Of a stretch of 25,020 nucleotides of DNA, positions 5,801 to 14,211 are shown piece by piece. Source of the stretch: M3007 sp044350425 (GTDB taxonomy: Bacteria; Bacteroidota; Bacteroidia; Chitinophagales; Saprospiraceae); assembly GCA_044350425.1 (NCBI GenBank), contig JBILHS010000087.1, positions 1 to 25,020 of the forward strand. The letters are read 5' to 3'. Below the pieces are notes generated by a model. That model was not told the origin of the DNA, made no database searches, and saw only the letters and a program-made list of their open reading frames with translations. The translations under genes were made by a program, and so were the position numbers. Position 1 is the first letter of the stretch. Every line of letters starts with the position of its first letter.

Positions 5801-6232
5801 TTAGTTTTTCGCGTTTGACGTAGCAGCAGGAGCTGATGCAGCTACCGCTTCACCGATCCGGCAGGAGCCATTATAACGTGCACCTTCGTCTACCACCATG
5901 GTTTTGGCAGTGATATTGCCTTCAATAACGGCGGTATCCATGAGGTGTAGGGAATCTTTTACGTGGATATCGCCTTTGATCTTCCCTTTGATGGCTGCAT
6001 TTAGTGCAACCGTATTTCCTTGCACATAACTCCCTTCTCCCATTACAAAACGTTTGTCCACCTTGACTTCACCATGGATGGCGCCGTCCAGGCGTACATT
6101 TTCGCTGCAGGCGAACTTACCTTCAATCACAGTGCCTTTAGCAATGACCGTGGTCGACGCGCTGTCTTTATCCTGTAAGGCAGAAAGTGCGGAATTACTT
6201 GATTTTGTGTCTTTTGAACTTGAACCGAACAT
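5801..6232 (-). CDS. Bactofilin (polymer-forming cytoskeletal protein)
   Basis: The 143-residue protein has a disordered Ser/Lys-rich N-terminus (MFGSSSKDTKSSNSALSALQ), then a regular right-handed beta-helix domain of about 100 residues with hydrophobic/glycine repeats (TVIEGKFACSENVRLDGAIH, GEVKVDKRFVMGEGSYVQGN and similar), and a short disordered alanine-rich tail. This is the bactofilin layout (PF04519). Bactofilins polymerise without nucleotide and scaffold cell-shape or envelope machinery at the inner membrane. I take ATG 6232 as the start; an upstream ATG at 6295 adds 21 uncharacteristic residues. It is divergent from tsaD, with a candidate -7 element at 6327-6334. Confidence 0.87.
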   Translation of the reverse strand: MFGSSSKDTKSSNSALSALQDKDSASTTVIAKGTVIEGKFACSENVRLDGAIHGEVKVDKRFVMGEGSYVQGNTVALNAAIKGKIKGDIHVKDSLHLMDTAVIEGNITAKTMVVDEGARYNGSCRIGEAVAASAPAATSNAKN

Positions 6233-6326
6233 AATACTAGAGGTTTCAGATTGAAAATTGCTTTTAGATATAAACCCGTGATTATTTGGCTGCAAATGTG
6301 ATGCACAAATTACAGCCTTACAAAGT

Positions 6327-6334
6327 CAAAGGTA
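6327..6334 (-). promoter_or_regulatory. Candidate -7 element TACCTTTG for the bactofilin gene
   Basis: The minus strand reads TACCTTTG, an exact TAnnTTTG match, about 95 bases upstream of the bactofilin ATG. No well-spaced -33 TTTG is seen. Chance occurrence is possible. Confidence 0.25.
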
Positions 6335-6411
6335 ATGACACATTACAAATAATCGTGCCAAACTTAGCGCTTGTTCGGGAATTGCTTCAGCGATTCCACT
6401 TTACAAATTGC

Positions 6412-6419
6412 TACTTTTG
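6412..6419 (+). promoter_or_regulatory. Candidate -7 element TACTTTTG for tsaD
   Basis: TACTTTTG is an exact TAnnTTTG match ending 8 bases before the tsaD ATG at 6428. The transcript would then have almost no leader. This supports choosing 6428 rather than the upstream in-frame ATG at 6371. Confidence 0.4.
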
Positions 6420-6427
6420 CGGTCAAT

Positions 6428-7417
6428 ATGCCGACAATCCTTGCCATCGAATCTTCCTGTGATGATACTTCCGCCGCAGTTGTGCGGGATGGAGTGGTAC
6501 TATCCAATTGTGTTGCCAATCAGGAAGTACATCGCCAATATGGCGGAGTGGTTCCCGAGGTAGCCTCCCGTGCGCATCAGGCGAACATCATTCCGGTGGT
6601 GGATCTGGCCTTGAAAAAAGCCGGAGTGGCCAAGTCTGACATTCAGGCGGTCGCTTTTACGCGGGGCCCCGGATTGCTGGGTTCGCTGCTGGTTGGAACC
6701 TCCTTTGCCAAGGCCTTTGCCTTGAGTTATCAATTGCCCCTGATCGAGGTGAACCACATGGATGCGCATGTATTGGCGCATTTTGCAGAAGATCCCAAAC
6801 CTGCCTTCCCGTTTCTATGCCTGACGGTTAGTGGCGGACATACCCAGATCGTGTTGGTACGTGATTTTCTGGATATGGAAATTTTGGGGCAGACACAGGA
6901 CGATGCTGCGGGAGAGGCTTTTGACAAATCCGGCAAACTTTTGGGGCTTGGATACCCTGCTGGCCCCTTGATCGACCAACATGCCAGGGAAGGCGTCGCC
7001 AGATTCCCCTTTCCGGAACCCAGCATGCCCGGACTCAATTTTAGCTTTAGCGGTCTAAAAACCAGTATTTTATACTTCCTGAAAAAAGAAACCGCCCTGA
7101 ATCAAAACTTCATCGAAGAAAATTTGGCCGATATCTGTGCCTCTATCCAGGGGATTATTGTAACCATCCTGATGAAAAAACTGCGCAAAGCGGCCAGGCA
7201 AACTGGTATCCGTGAAATCGCGATCGCGGGAGGCGTGAGTGCCAATTCAGGACTTCGGCAGGCGCTGGAGGAATGGGGGAAAAAGGAGGGCTGGAACACT
7301 TATATCCCGGCATTTCAATACTGTACGGACAATGCCGGCATGATTGGCATCTGCGGGTATTACAAGTTTTTGGCAGGGGAATTTTGCGGACAAGAGGTTG
7401 CTCCGTTTGCCCGATAA
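6428..7417 (+). CDS. tsaD: tRNA N6-threonylcarbamoyladenosine transferase TsaD
   Basis: The 329-residue protein matches TsaD/Gcp/Kae1 along its whole length. It begins MPTILAIESSCDDTSAAVV, has the metal-binding HMDAH (H110, H114), the phosphate loop region LTVSGGHTQ, then GEAFDKSGKLLGLGYPAGP and the late AIAGGVSANSGLR. With TsaB and TsaE it transfers threonylcarbamoyl from its AMP adduct to A37 of ANN-decoding tRNAs, in the cytoplasm. The ancestral ASKHA fold and length (about 330-340 residues) are normal. The start at 6428 gives the canonical N-terminus; an upstream ATG at 6371 adds 19 unrelated residues that would overlap the promoter. The partner genes are not in this window. Confidence 0.96.
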   Translation: MPTILAIESSCDDTSAAVVRDGVVLSNCVANQEVHRQYGGVVPEVASRAHQANIIPVVDLALKKAGVAKSDIQAVAFTRGPGLLGSLLVGTSFAKAFALSYQLPLIEVNHMDAHVLAHFAEDPKPAFPFLCLTVSGGHTQIVLVRDFLDMEILGQTQDDAAGEAFDKSGKLLGLGYPAGPLIDQHAREGVARFPFPEPSMPGLNFSFSGLKTSILYFLKKETALNQNFIEENLADICASIQGIIVTILMKKLRKAARQTGIREIAIAGGVSANSGLRQALEEWGKKEGWNTYIPAFQYCTDNAGMIGICGYYKFLAGEFCGQEVAPFAR

Positions 7418-7470
7418 ACAAAGCATAAGACCAATTCTGCCTCTTTATTTCAACTTTTATCTTCATCATC

Positions 7471-7863
7471 GTGCTGAAAATATCCACACTACTGCTTTCC
7501 ATTTGCTTTCTGGCTTCCTGTGAACAGCAACCTTTTCAAATGGGTGAACGACTTTACAAGGTCCATTGTGCCAATTGTCACATGGATAACGGGGAAGGGC
7601 TGGGTGCATTGATTCCTCCCTTGGCCGGATCGGATTATTTAGCACCCAACCGCGACCGACTGGCGTGTATGGTTCGAAATGGCATTCAGGATACGATCCT
7701 TGTGAAGGGCAAAGTCTACGCCGAACAAATGCTCGGAAACGATAAGCTCAGTGATATTCAGATCGCCAATGTATTGAATTTTGTGCTCTATAAATGGGGT
7801 AATCAAATCCCTCCATTAACTTTTGAGGAAGTTCAAAAATCTCTTGCAGTTTGCAAAAAGTAA
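7471..7863 (+). CDS. Lipoprotein c-type cytochrome
   Basis: Starting at GTG 7471, the 130-residue product has a lipoprotein signal (ISTLLLSICFLASC, lipidated Cys17), then the haem-binding CANCH with an MDNGEG segment behind it, LIPPLAGSDYL, and a Met-containing region (YAEQMLG) that can supply the axial ligand before the last helix DIQIANVLNFVLYKWG. This is a class I single-haem cytochrome c domain. It probably carries electrons in the periplasm, attached to a membrane. No oxidase genes are adjacent, so its partner is unknown. No in-frame ATG lies shortly upstream, which supports the GTG start. It follows tsaD by 53 bases and may share its transcript. Confidence 0.87.
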   Translation: MLKISTLLLSICFLASCEQQPFQMGERLYKVHCANCHMDNGEGLGALIPPLAGSDYLAPNRDRLACMVRNGIQDTILVKGKVYAEQMLGNDKLSDIQIANVLNFVLYKWGNQIPPLTFEEVQKSLAVCKK

Positions 7864-7950
7864 AGTATTCAAAATAAAAAAGAAATCTATACGACAGGAG
7901 CAGCAGACTAGCATAGTAATTGCGCTACTTTGGCGGACGCAAAAACGAAC

Positions 7951-8029
7951 AGACGGTTTACGGTCCACGGTTTACGGTATCCGGTGCACGGTGTGCCGTA
8001 ACCCGTGAACCGGATACCGTAAACCGTCT
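7951..8029. repeat. 'acggt' word-repeat hairpin before the giant surface-protein gene
   Basis: ACGGTTTACGGTATCCGGT (7967-7985) is an exact reverse complement of 8009-8027, a 19-bp stem that extends with CACGG/CCGTG toward the loop. On the left the word agacggtttacggt occurs again at 7951-7964, so the left arm has an extra unit. The element ends 17 bases before the start codon at 8047. The rest of the 183-base gap (7864-7950) holds only a weak TACTTTG promoter-like site at 7926-7932. The vocabulary is shared with 1744-1800. Confidence 0.8.
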
Positions 8030-8046
8030 AAACTAACCCACCGCCT

Positions 8047-11000
8047 ATGAACTGCTTCAAACAATCCTGCCTTTGGGTGCTCTTTAGCGCCGTGTGTCAT
8101 TTTCTTCCGGCACAAAACATTCTGATCAACTATACCAAGAGTGATTCATTGGTGGTATGTAATTCGGACACCTTTGCGATCCAGATTCAAAACAACTTTC
8201 AATCAGTATTGACTGGAGCCAACCTGGTTTTGAGTTTACCGCCCGGCCTGACTTATTTGGCAGGTTCAGTGTCCGGAGCCAATGAGTTTAATCTCTCGAA
8301 TCTTGCTGCCCCGGATTTTAAGCTCCCGGATGTACAGGCAGGGCAGTCTATTTCAGTTAAGGTGCTGCTCAGTGCAGATTGTGCAGCGGCAGATGTGTTG
8401 GATGCGGGTCAGCTTTTCATTGCCAACATTGCCATCGTTTCCGCGCTTGGAAATGCACAACTGAACACGACCTCGATCCCGGTGGAGACCGCGGCGATCG
8501 TCATTGAAAGTCTGAATGCGCAAGTTCTGATGGGAGAACGGTTTGATACTTTATTCCGGACCATTTGTGTAAAAAACACCCGTTTAGGCAAAATTGGCGG
8601 CTTACATTTTGAAGACAGTCATCAGGATGGTTTTGAGATCCAGATTAGCGGAGCCCTTAACCAGTCCGCTAGCACAACTTTTTTCTCGGCAGATTTTGAG
8701 GGCAATTTATTCTCCACCACAGGGAATGGAGATGTTTGGTTGGATTTAAATGAGTCCGTTTGTTTGACTGAAAGGATCATCCTGACATCTTGTGGAATCC
8801 CAAGTTTCACCAATACATCCATATTGCGGGTTGGATGGGGTTGCGGCGAACCCATGTGTCGTTATGATAGTGTGCCGGCATTTATTGAGATCAAGCCGTC
8901 CACCAAAGTGCCAGACCTGGTCTTTGAGCAGATTTGGACGCCACCCACCGATTATTGCGGCAACACCCCGGCTGTCATGGGTTATAAGATCAAAAATGTT
9001 GGTAAGGCGGTGATGAATGATCTGACCTTTAATGTAAGCCTTACTGAAGGGATCGGTCAGGCAGGAATACTGACTAATTCATTCAGAATTGTACAGAGTT
9101 CAGGTACAACGTTTATTCCAGCCAATCTTACGACGCCTACTTTTTTGCCTGCCTGCAATCTCCCCGCTATACAGGAAGGTTTGTTTGTGATACCCCAGCT
9201 TTTGGCCAAGGATTCCCTGCAATTTTTGTTTGATGTGGTTACCTGCGTGGAGGAATGCGAGCAGGTTCAACCTGCGTTTAAAGCCGATTTTTTTTATAAA
9301 AAAGATTGTCCGGTAAATGGCTTCGTTTCAGGCGCCGCGCAAATCCTACCCCCTGAAGACTATCTTGTACAAGGAACATTGAAGGCATTGATCGGCGAAT
9401 GCCTGCTTACTGACCAGAGCTATCCATTTGTTTACGAAGCAGAAAGCAAGTACCTTCAGGAAGCTGGTTTTTGGCATCTGGAATTGAATCTCCCGCTTGG
9501 GATCACTTTGGATACCACCTGCAGCAACTTATTGGGTAACACTGCCCCGGTTGTGGTTGAAACAAGTCCCTCGAGTGATGGCGGACAGAAAATCCACCTG
9601 GCCTGGGCCACACCGTTTGTGCTGGATTCGCTCGTGATGAATTTTTGCATCAAGTACCGCTGCGACACCAATATCGTTTGTTTAAACCTTCCCCCGGATC
9701 CGAATGGAGGCGTCATTTACACCAATAATTGTTGTTTTCTTCAGATGGAAGATGATACTTACTGGACTCCGACACTGGCGACCCCAAAAGCGTGTGGGAT
9801 CAACGATTGCTCGGAAAAACTGCTTGGGGTACGGCTAAGTTGTGTGCCCATGGACAGTATCCCACCCGGAGATTCCACCTTTTTTGATCCGAACATTCCA
9901 GTTCCTGGCCTTAAATCCTGGTGGAATGCTTACCGGGTCAACCTGGGTTTCCAGGATTCTGAAGATGACCGGAAAGCTGATTTGCCCTGGACTACCGCCC
10001 CATTAACCGTACGTAGAGATCGGTTTTTGGCGGGTGATACCCTTCGGGTTGAATTTTGTGGCGTAATGGACACCCTGGGCGTGGTAGATACGATCACCCG
10101 GGCCATCTGGCATGAGATTACAGGGAGTGATATGGGAATCAATGGCAATGATGAATTTGAAACCGTAACAGCGAAGGATCTGTTTACCAATGATACCCTG
10201 GTGCGATTGATCCATAATTCCATTCGGGTACGATATGCCGATGGCACGGAGGCGAATTGTTCGTGGAATGGCCTGTACTATAAGGATGATCAGAATTATT
10301 TCCAGGTCCTTTCACCCAATGCATTTCCTCCGGAACCCCTGGACGACATTGCTACAGAGAAGTTCTTTTTCCTGTATTCTTTACCTCAAATGTTTGCCTC
10401 AGGGTGCCTGCCCAGACCCGGACTGGAACTCGGAGATTCGATTTTTATTCTGAACGATTTTAAGATCGAACTCAATTTTAAACCAGCTTCTACCAATGAT
10501 CCCGATCCACCTTTGATTGGTTTCAGAACGGCCTCCAATTACGGTGGGCGGATTTATGCCTGGAATGCCCAACCACGCAAATACCTGCAATATTCCGGAT
10601 GGAAAAAATACTTGTCGCCCGATGCACATAGCATCAAGCCTTGTGAGCCCTCCACTGAAGTCAAAAAATTCAGGTACTCCATGCGCATTGCACGGGAAAA
10701 CCTATTTCCGTTTGAGATACGCCCACTCGCCTGGATCTCAGATTATTACGAGACCGTTCCGGCAGGCTTAACGCTTGCCTCGGCGAATCTGGAGTACCTG
10801 ACATTACTGGACAGTGTTGGGTTTCTACTCAACCAAACATTGCCCTTTTCACAAACTCCTGGCTTTTTAAAGGTTGATTTTGCCCCTGTTTTTGCGCAGC
10901 CGGTGGATGAGGGTTTCACGCTGCGGACCAAACTGACCTTTGATCCGGAATGTCAGTTCAATCTCCCGGACACTTCCAAACAATACATTGAAACCAGCTT

Positions 11001-13971
11001 TTTGGGCTGTCTGAATGGCCAGAATATGTCTGTCCTGGACTCCATCAAAAATCAGATCGGATACTTTTCAAATACACCGAGAATCAAGTTATTGACTGGA
11101 GACAGCATTATTTACGCGCCTTCGAGGGCATTTGAACTGGATTTTGACCTGAAAAATCTGGTGGTTTCTCCCGCGCCGCATGCCTGGGTAGCTGTGCTTT
11201 CGCCTTCTGGCCAGGCCAGTGATTTTGAACTCTTTGTGATGCCCCAGAACGCCCCCTTATCCGGGAACAATGGACTTTTCAATCTGGGTGGTCTCAATAG
11301 TTTTACGCAAAGAAGTTTTAGGCTGAAGGGACAAAACATTTCCTGCGAAACAGATTCTCTGCTGCTTATTTTTGGCTGGGGATGTGCCCCGATCTCGAAC
11401 CTGAATGAGGCGGATTGTGGCCAGGATACTTTCGTCATTGAACTGCATCTGGAACGCCCTGAGCTTGAACTGGACATTCTTCAGGAGCCTGCCTCGATCA
11501 CCCTGTGTGACACCTCTGATTGGTTTGAATTTGAAGTTTATAACGCGCAAACTGGTTTTGCTTATGACCTTGAAGCATCCTTAAAGCTTCCTCCGGGGCT
11601 AAATATTGTTCCCGGCAGCTGTCAGATCTCCTATCCAGAGGGTAGCCCCTGGCTAAATATTACAGATCCGACACCGCTCGCAGGAAATCTTTTTCAATGG
11701 CAGATCAACAGTGTTTTATCCGGACTTGCGGTCAATGGGCTTCCCGGCGTAAACTTAAATCCACAAAACTCCTTCCACATCCGTTGCAAAACTCTTGCCG
11801 AATGTGGATTTGTAGCAAACACTCCGATCCTTTATGGGACCACAGGAATTGAACCTTGCGGACTCCAGTCCAATTTACTCAATAAGCCCGGAGAGCCACT
11901 CAACATAATCGGTTTAAATCCTGCTTATGGAGTCCAGATAAGTTTGCAGCCGATAGGTACCCTGGGAAAGCTATGTGGAGATATTCAGGAGTTTTCTGTG
12001 AGCTTAAATATCCTTGGAACGCCTACTTTGGACGATAGCGTCTATGTTTTGCTCCCTGAAGGCCTACTATTTAAGATCAATTCATATGTCCCGGGGGTAA
12101 ACGCTCCGGCCACACTCCCCACTTTGAACGCCCTGGGCTTTCAGGTTCCGTTACCCGTACTGGTAGGTGGAGGAATCATGCAATTTAGTTTTAAGCTGGA
12201 GATCGGTCCAACTTCAGGTTGTAATGACAAGGCTATTCTGGCACAGACCAGGGTGCGGACAGAAGCTTTCTGCCAGACTTTAGGGGCCCCATGTGAGGTG
12301 TTCATCTCCACCGGAGAAGCCTTGTGGAACATTGATATTGAGCATCCGCAGCTATCTGCCAGTAATGCAAATTTAACGATCGCCAATGGGCAAGTAAGTG
12401 GCAATCTCACCCTCTCGAATAATGGAGGTATACCAGCCAATGGTGTAACGGCCCAAATCTGGAAAGATGTGGATGGAAACGGCGCTGTTTCCGGGACTGA
12501 CATACTCTTACAAACCCTTCAGACGACTGCGGCCATTGCACCCGGATCGTCCGTGCAGGTTTCCGGTATTTTGCCCGGACTGGATTCAACACAGCGTTGT
12601 GGATTACTGTTTTTACTTCCTTCTGAGGAGAATTGTGCCTGCAATGATCAGATCTTTCTTTTGGACAATTTCCAGCTGAAGCATACTCCATTTAAGCTTT
12701 GCGCTTTAGAGCCTGTCACGCTTGGAGTGCCCGGTCAGGCTGGTTTTTCTTATCAGTGGCAGGCTTTCCCGGGTTTAGGATGTACCAATTGCTCCAGTAC
12801 AATCTTTACGCCGGATCCGAACACCGCACCCAATACGCCTCAAATATTGACCTTGACCGAGACATCGTCCGGCTGTACGGTGATACATACTTTTGAGGTT
12901 TCGTTTGGATCTTTTGCGCAGTTAATCATCGGAAACCAGGTGATCTGTGAAGGAGAAAGCACCGGGCTACTGGCCAATCCGGGCAGTGCGCAATCGTATC
13001 AATGGGAAGGGCCAGGCATTCAAAATGCCAGCCAACAAAGCCAGACCGTAAAACCATCAAAAACCAGTACTTACACGGTAACCATCACATTTTCAAATGG
13101 TTGTACAGCTATAGACTCCGGTGAGGTCGTGGTTTTAAATGCAGATACTATTCAATTAACGGGAATTAGTACCTGTGCAGGTCAACCCATAACGGTGTTG
13201 GGTACAAGCACTTCAACCCCGGGTACCTATCAAATCGTGTTTCAAAAATCCAATGGCTGTGACAGTACGATCCTACAGACTTTAAGCGTCCTTCCAAATC
13301 CGATGACAGAGGAAGAGCGCGTCTTTTGTTTCGGAGATTCACTTTTGGTTTACGATAGTGTTTTTACTCAAAGTGGATCCCTGATACGAGTATTCGCGGC
13401 TTCTAATGGCTGTGATAGCACCCATATGGTAATGGTAATTGAGAAAGATTCACCTGTTTTCGTGCCTTTGGATACCATATTTGGCACTTATGGGCAGATC
13501 ATTACACTTACAGGACCTGACGGATTTTTAACTTACGTGTGGGAGCCGAGCCCTACCCCACCCTGCATCAACTGTCCCAGTGTCAATTACACGGCGGACT
13601 CAGTGGGTTACTATGAATATCTTTTGCGGGTGGCCGGAACGGATGGTTGTCCTGGTGAGTTACTGTTTAGAACCTTTATTTTTCCACCTTGCTCTGCCGA
13701 CAGCCTGGATATACCCAATGCATTTACACCCAATGGTGATGGCGCAAATGATGTATTCCGTGTAGTGGCGCACGAAGGAGCCGAAGTGGTAAGCAGTCTG
13801 GAGATCTATGATCGTTGGGGCGAGAAGGTGTATGAAAACCAGGGAGACTCCTACTGGGATGGAACGATCCATGGGAAACCTGCCCCTTCAGATGTCTACA
13901 TTTATGTCATAAAAATTGAATGCGGAACGCTTTCTAGTATGCGTGTAGGTGATGTTACATTGTTGAGATGA
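8047..13971 (+). CDS. Giant T9SS-exported surface protein with gliding-motility C-terminal domain
   Basis: The 1974-residue protein has a Sec signal peptide (cut probably after AQ, residue 23) and ends with a type B sorting domain of about 90 residues (from roughly 1881): IPNAFTPNGDGANDVF, then LEIYDRWGEKVYENQG, then a C-terminal strand. This CHU_C/TIGR04131-type domain directs export by the type IX system. The body is a chain of DUF11-like beta modules marked by a C-x-x-D-x-F start and an LPPGL or LPEGL turn (near 36, 1151 and 1308), rich in cysteine. An EF-hand/dockerin-like loop DVDGNGAVSGTD lies near 1473, and the last 350 residues contain Ig/PKD-like repeats with the recurring NGCDST motif. 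It is probably an adhesin or matrix protein; its ligand is unknown. The 'acggt' hairpin lies immediately upstream. Confidence 0.9.
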   Translation: MNCFKQSCLWVLFSAVCHFLPAQNILINYTKSDSLVVCNSDTFAIQIQNNFQSVLTGANLVLSLPPGLTYLAGSVSGANEFNLSNLAAPDFKLPDVQAGQSISVKVLLSADCAAADVLDAGQLFIANIAIVSALGNAQLNTTSIPVETAAIVIESLNAQVLMGERFDTLFRTICVKNTRLGKIGGLHFEDSHQDGFEIQISGALNQSASTTFFSADFEGNLFSTTGNGDVWLDLNESVCLTERIILTSCGIPSFTNTSILRVGWGCGEPMCRYDSVPAFIEIKPSTKVPDLVFEQIWTPPTDYCGNTPAVMGYKIKNVGKAVMNDLTFNVSLTEGIGQAGILTNSFRIVQSSGTTFIPANLTTPTFLPACNLPAIQEGLFVIPQLLAKDSLQFLFDVVTCVEECEQVQPAFKADFFYKKDCPVNGFVSGAAQILPPEDYLVQGTLKALIGECLLTDQSYPFVYEAESKYLQEAGFWHLELNLPLGITLDTTCSNLLGNTAPVVVETSPSSDGGQKIHLAWATPFVLDSLVMNFCIKYRCDTNIVCLNLPPDPNGGVIYTNNCCFLQMEDDTYWTPTLATPKACGINDCSEKLLGVRLSCVPMDSIPPGDSTFFDPNIPVPGLKSWWNAYRVNLGFQDSEDDRKADLPWTTAPLTVRRDRFLAGDTLRVEFCGVMDTLGVVDTITRAIWHEITGSDMGINGNDEFETVTAKDLFTNDTLVRLIHNSIRVRYADGTEANCSWNGLYYKDDQNYFQVLSPNAFPPEPLDDIATEKFFFLYSLPQMFASGCLPRPGLELGDSIFILNDFKIELNFKPASTNDPDPPLIGFRTASNYGGRIYAWNAQPRKYLQYSGWKKYLSPDAHSIKPCEPSTEVKKFRYSMRIARENLFPFEIRPLAWISDYYETVPAGLTLASANLEYLTLLDSVGFLLNQTLPFSQTPGFLKVDFAPVFAQPVDEGFTLRTKLTFDPECQFNLPDTSKQYIETSFLGCLNGQNMSVLDSIKNQIGYFSNTPRIKLLTGDSIIYAPSRAFELDFDLKNLVVSPAPHAWVAVLSPSGQASDFELFVMPQNAPLSGNNGLFNLGGLNSFTQRSFRLKGQNISCETDSLLLIFGWGCAPISNLNEADCGQDTFVIELHLERPELELDILQEPASITLCDTSDWFEFEVYNAQTGFAYDLEASLKLPPGLNIVPGSCQISYPEGSPWLNITDPTPLAGNLFQWQINSVLSGLAVNGLPGVNLNPQNSFHIRCKTLAECGFVANTPILYGTTGIEPCGLQSNLLNKPGEPLNIIGLNPAYGVQISLQPIGTLGKLCGDIQEFSVSLNILGTPTLDDSVYVLLPEGLLFKINSYVPGVNAPATLPTLNALGFQVPLPVLVGGGIMQFSFKLEIGPTSGCNDKAILAQTRVRTEAFCQTLGAPCEVFISTGEALWNIDIEHPQLSASNANLTIANGQVSGNLTLSNNGGIPANGVTAQIWKDVDGNGAVSGTDILLQTLQTTAAIAPGSSVQVSGILPGLDSTQRCGLLFLLPSEENCACNDQIFLLDNFQLKHTPFKLCALEPVTLGVPGQAGFSYQWQAFPGLGCTNCSSTIFTPDPNTAPNTPQILTLTETSSGCTVIHTFEVSFGSFAQLIIGNQVICEGESTGLLANPGSAQSYQWEGPGIQNASQQSQTVKPSKTSTYTVTITFSNGCTAIDSGEVVVLNADTIQLTGISTCAGQPITVLGTSTSTPGTYQIVFQKSNGCDSTILQTLSVLPNPMTEEERVFCFGDSLLVYDSVFTQSGSLIRVFAASNGCDSTHMVMVIEKDSPVFVPLDTIFGTYGQIITLTGPDGFLTYVWEPSPTPPCINCPSVNYTADSVGYYEYLLRVAGTDGCPGELLFRTFIFPPCSADSLDIPNAFTPNGDGANDVFRVVAHEGAEVVSSLEIYDRWGEKVYENQGDSYWDGTIHGKPAPSDVYIYVIKIECGTLSSMRVGDVTLLR

Positions 13972-14211
13972 TGTTCACCTGGCAGATTACTGGACATTTT
14001 TTCGAGTGACTAGATTATGTACACAAGTCAAGCAGTCCTTACATTATAAATCACCCGGGCCCCAGCGGGGCGTAATATTTGTAGAAAATGAACAAATCAA
14101 GCGGTAGCAGGTGCAGCGCACCGTCCTATATTTCGGTGCGCTGCACCTGCACCATCTTGTCCGTCAACCAAGCTACAAATATTACGGTGCGCTGCCCCTC
14201 GACATGGATGG
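13972..14211. other. Intergenic gap between convergent genes
   Basis: Besides the nested palindrome at 14060-14199, this 240-base stretch contains only unremarkable sequence after the surface-protein stop (13972-14059). The palindrome is the only plausible terminator for either convergent gene. Confidence 0.5.
14060..14199. repeat. Nested palindromic element (REP-like), likely bidirectional terminator
   Basis: The inner hairpin is a perfect 17-bp stem: GCAGGTGCAGCGCACCG (14107-14123) with its complement at 14134-14150, around a 10-base loop. Outside it, CGTAATATTTGTAG (14071-14084) is the exact complement of 14173-14186. The outermost ends are a GCCCCAGCGGGGC mini-hairpin (14060-14072) on the left and GTGCGCTGCCCC on the right. 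The GC-rich block GGTGCGCTGC occurs in both the inner stem and the outer right arm, so the unit is partly duplicated. It lies between convergent genes. Confidence 0.8.
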
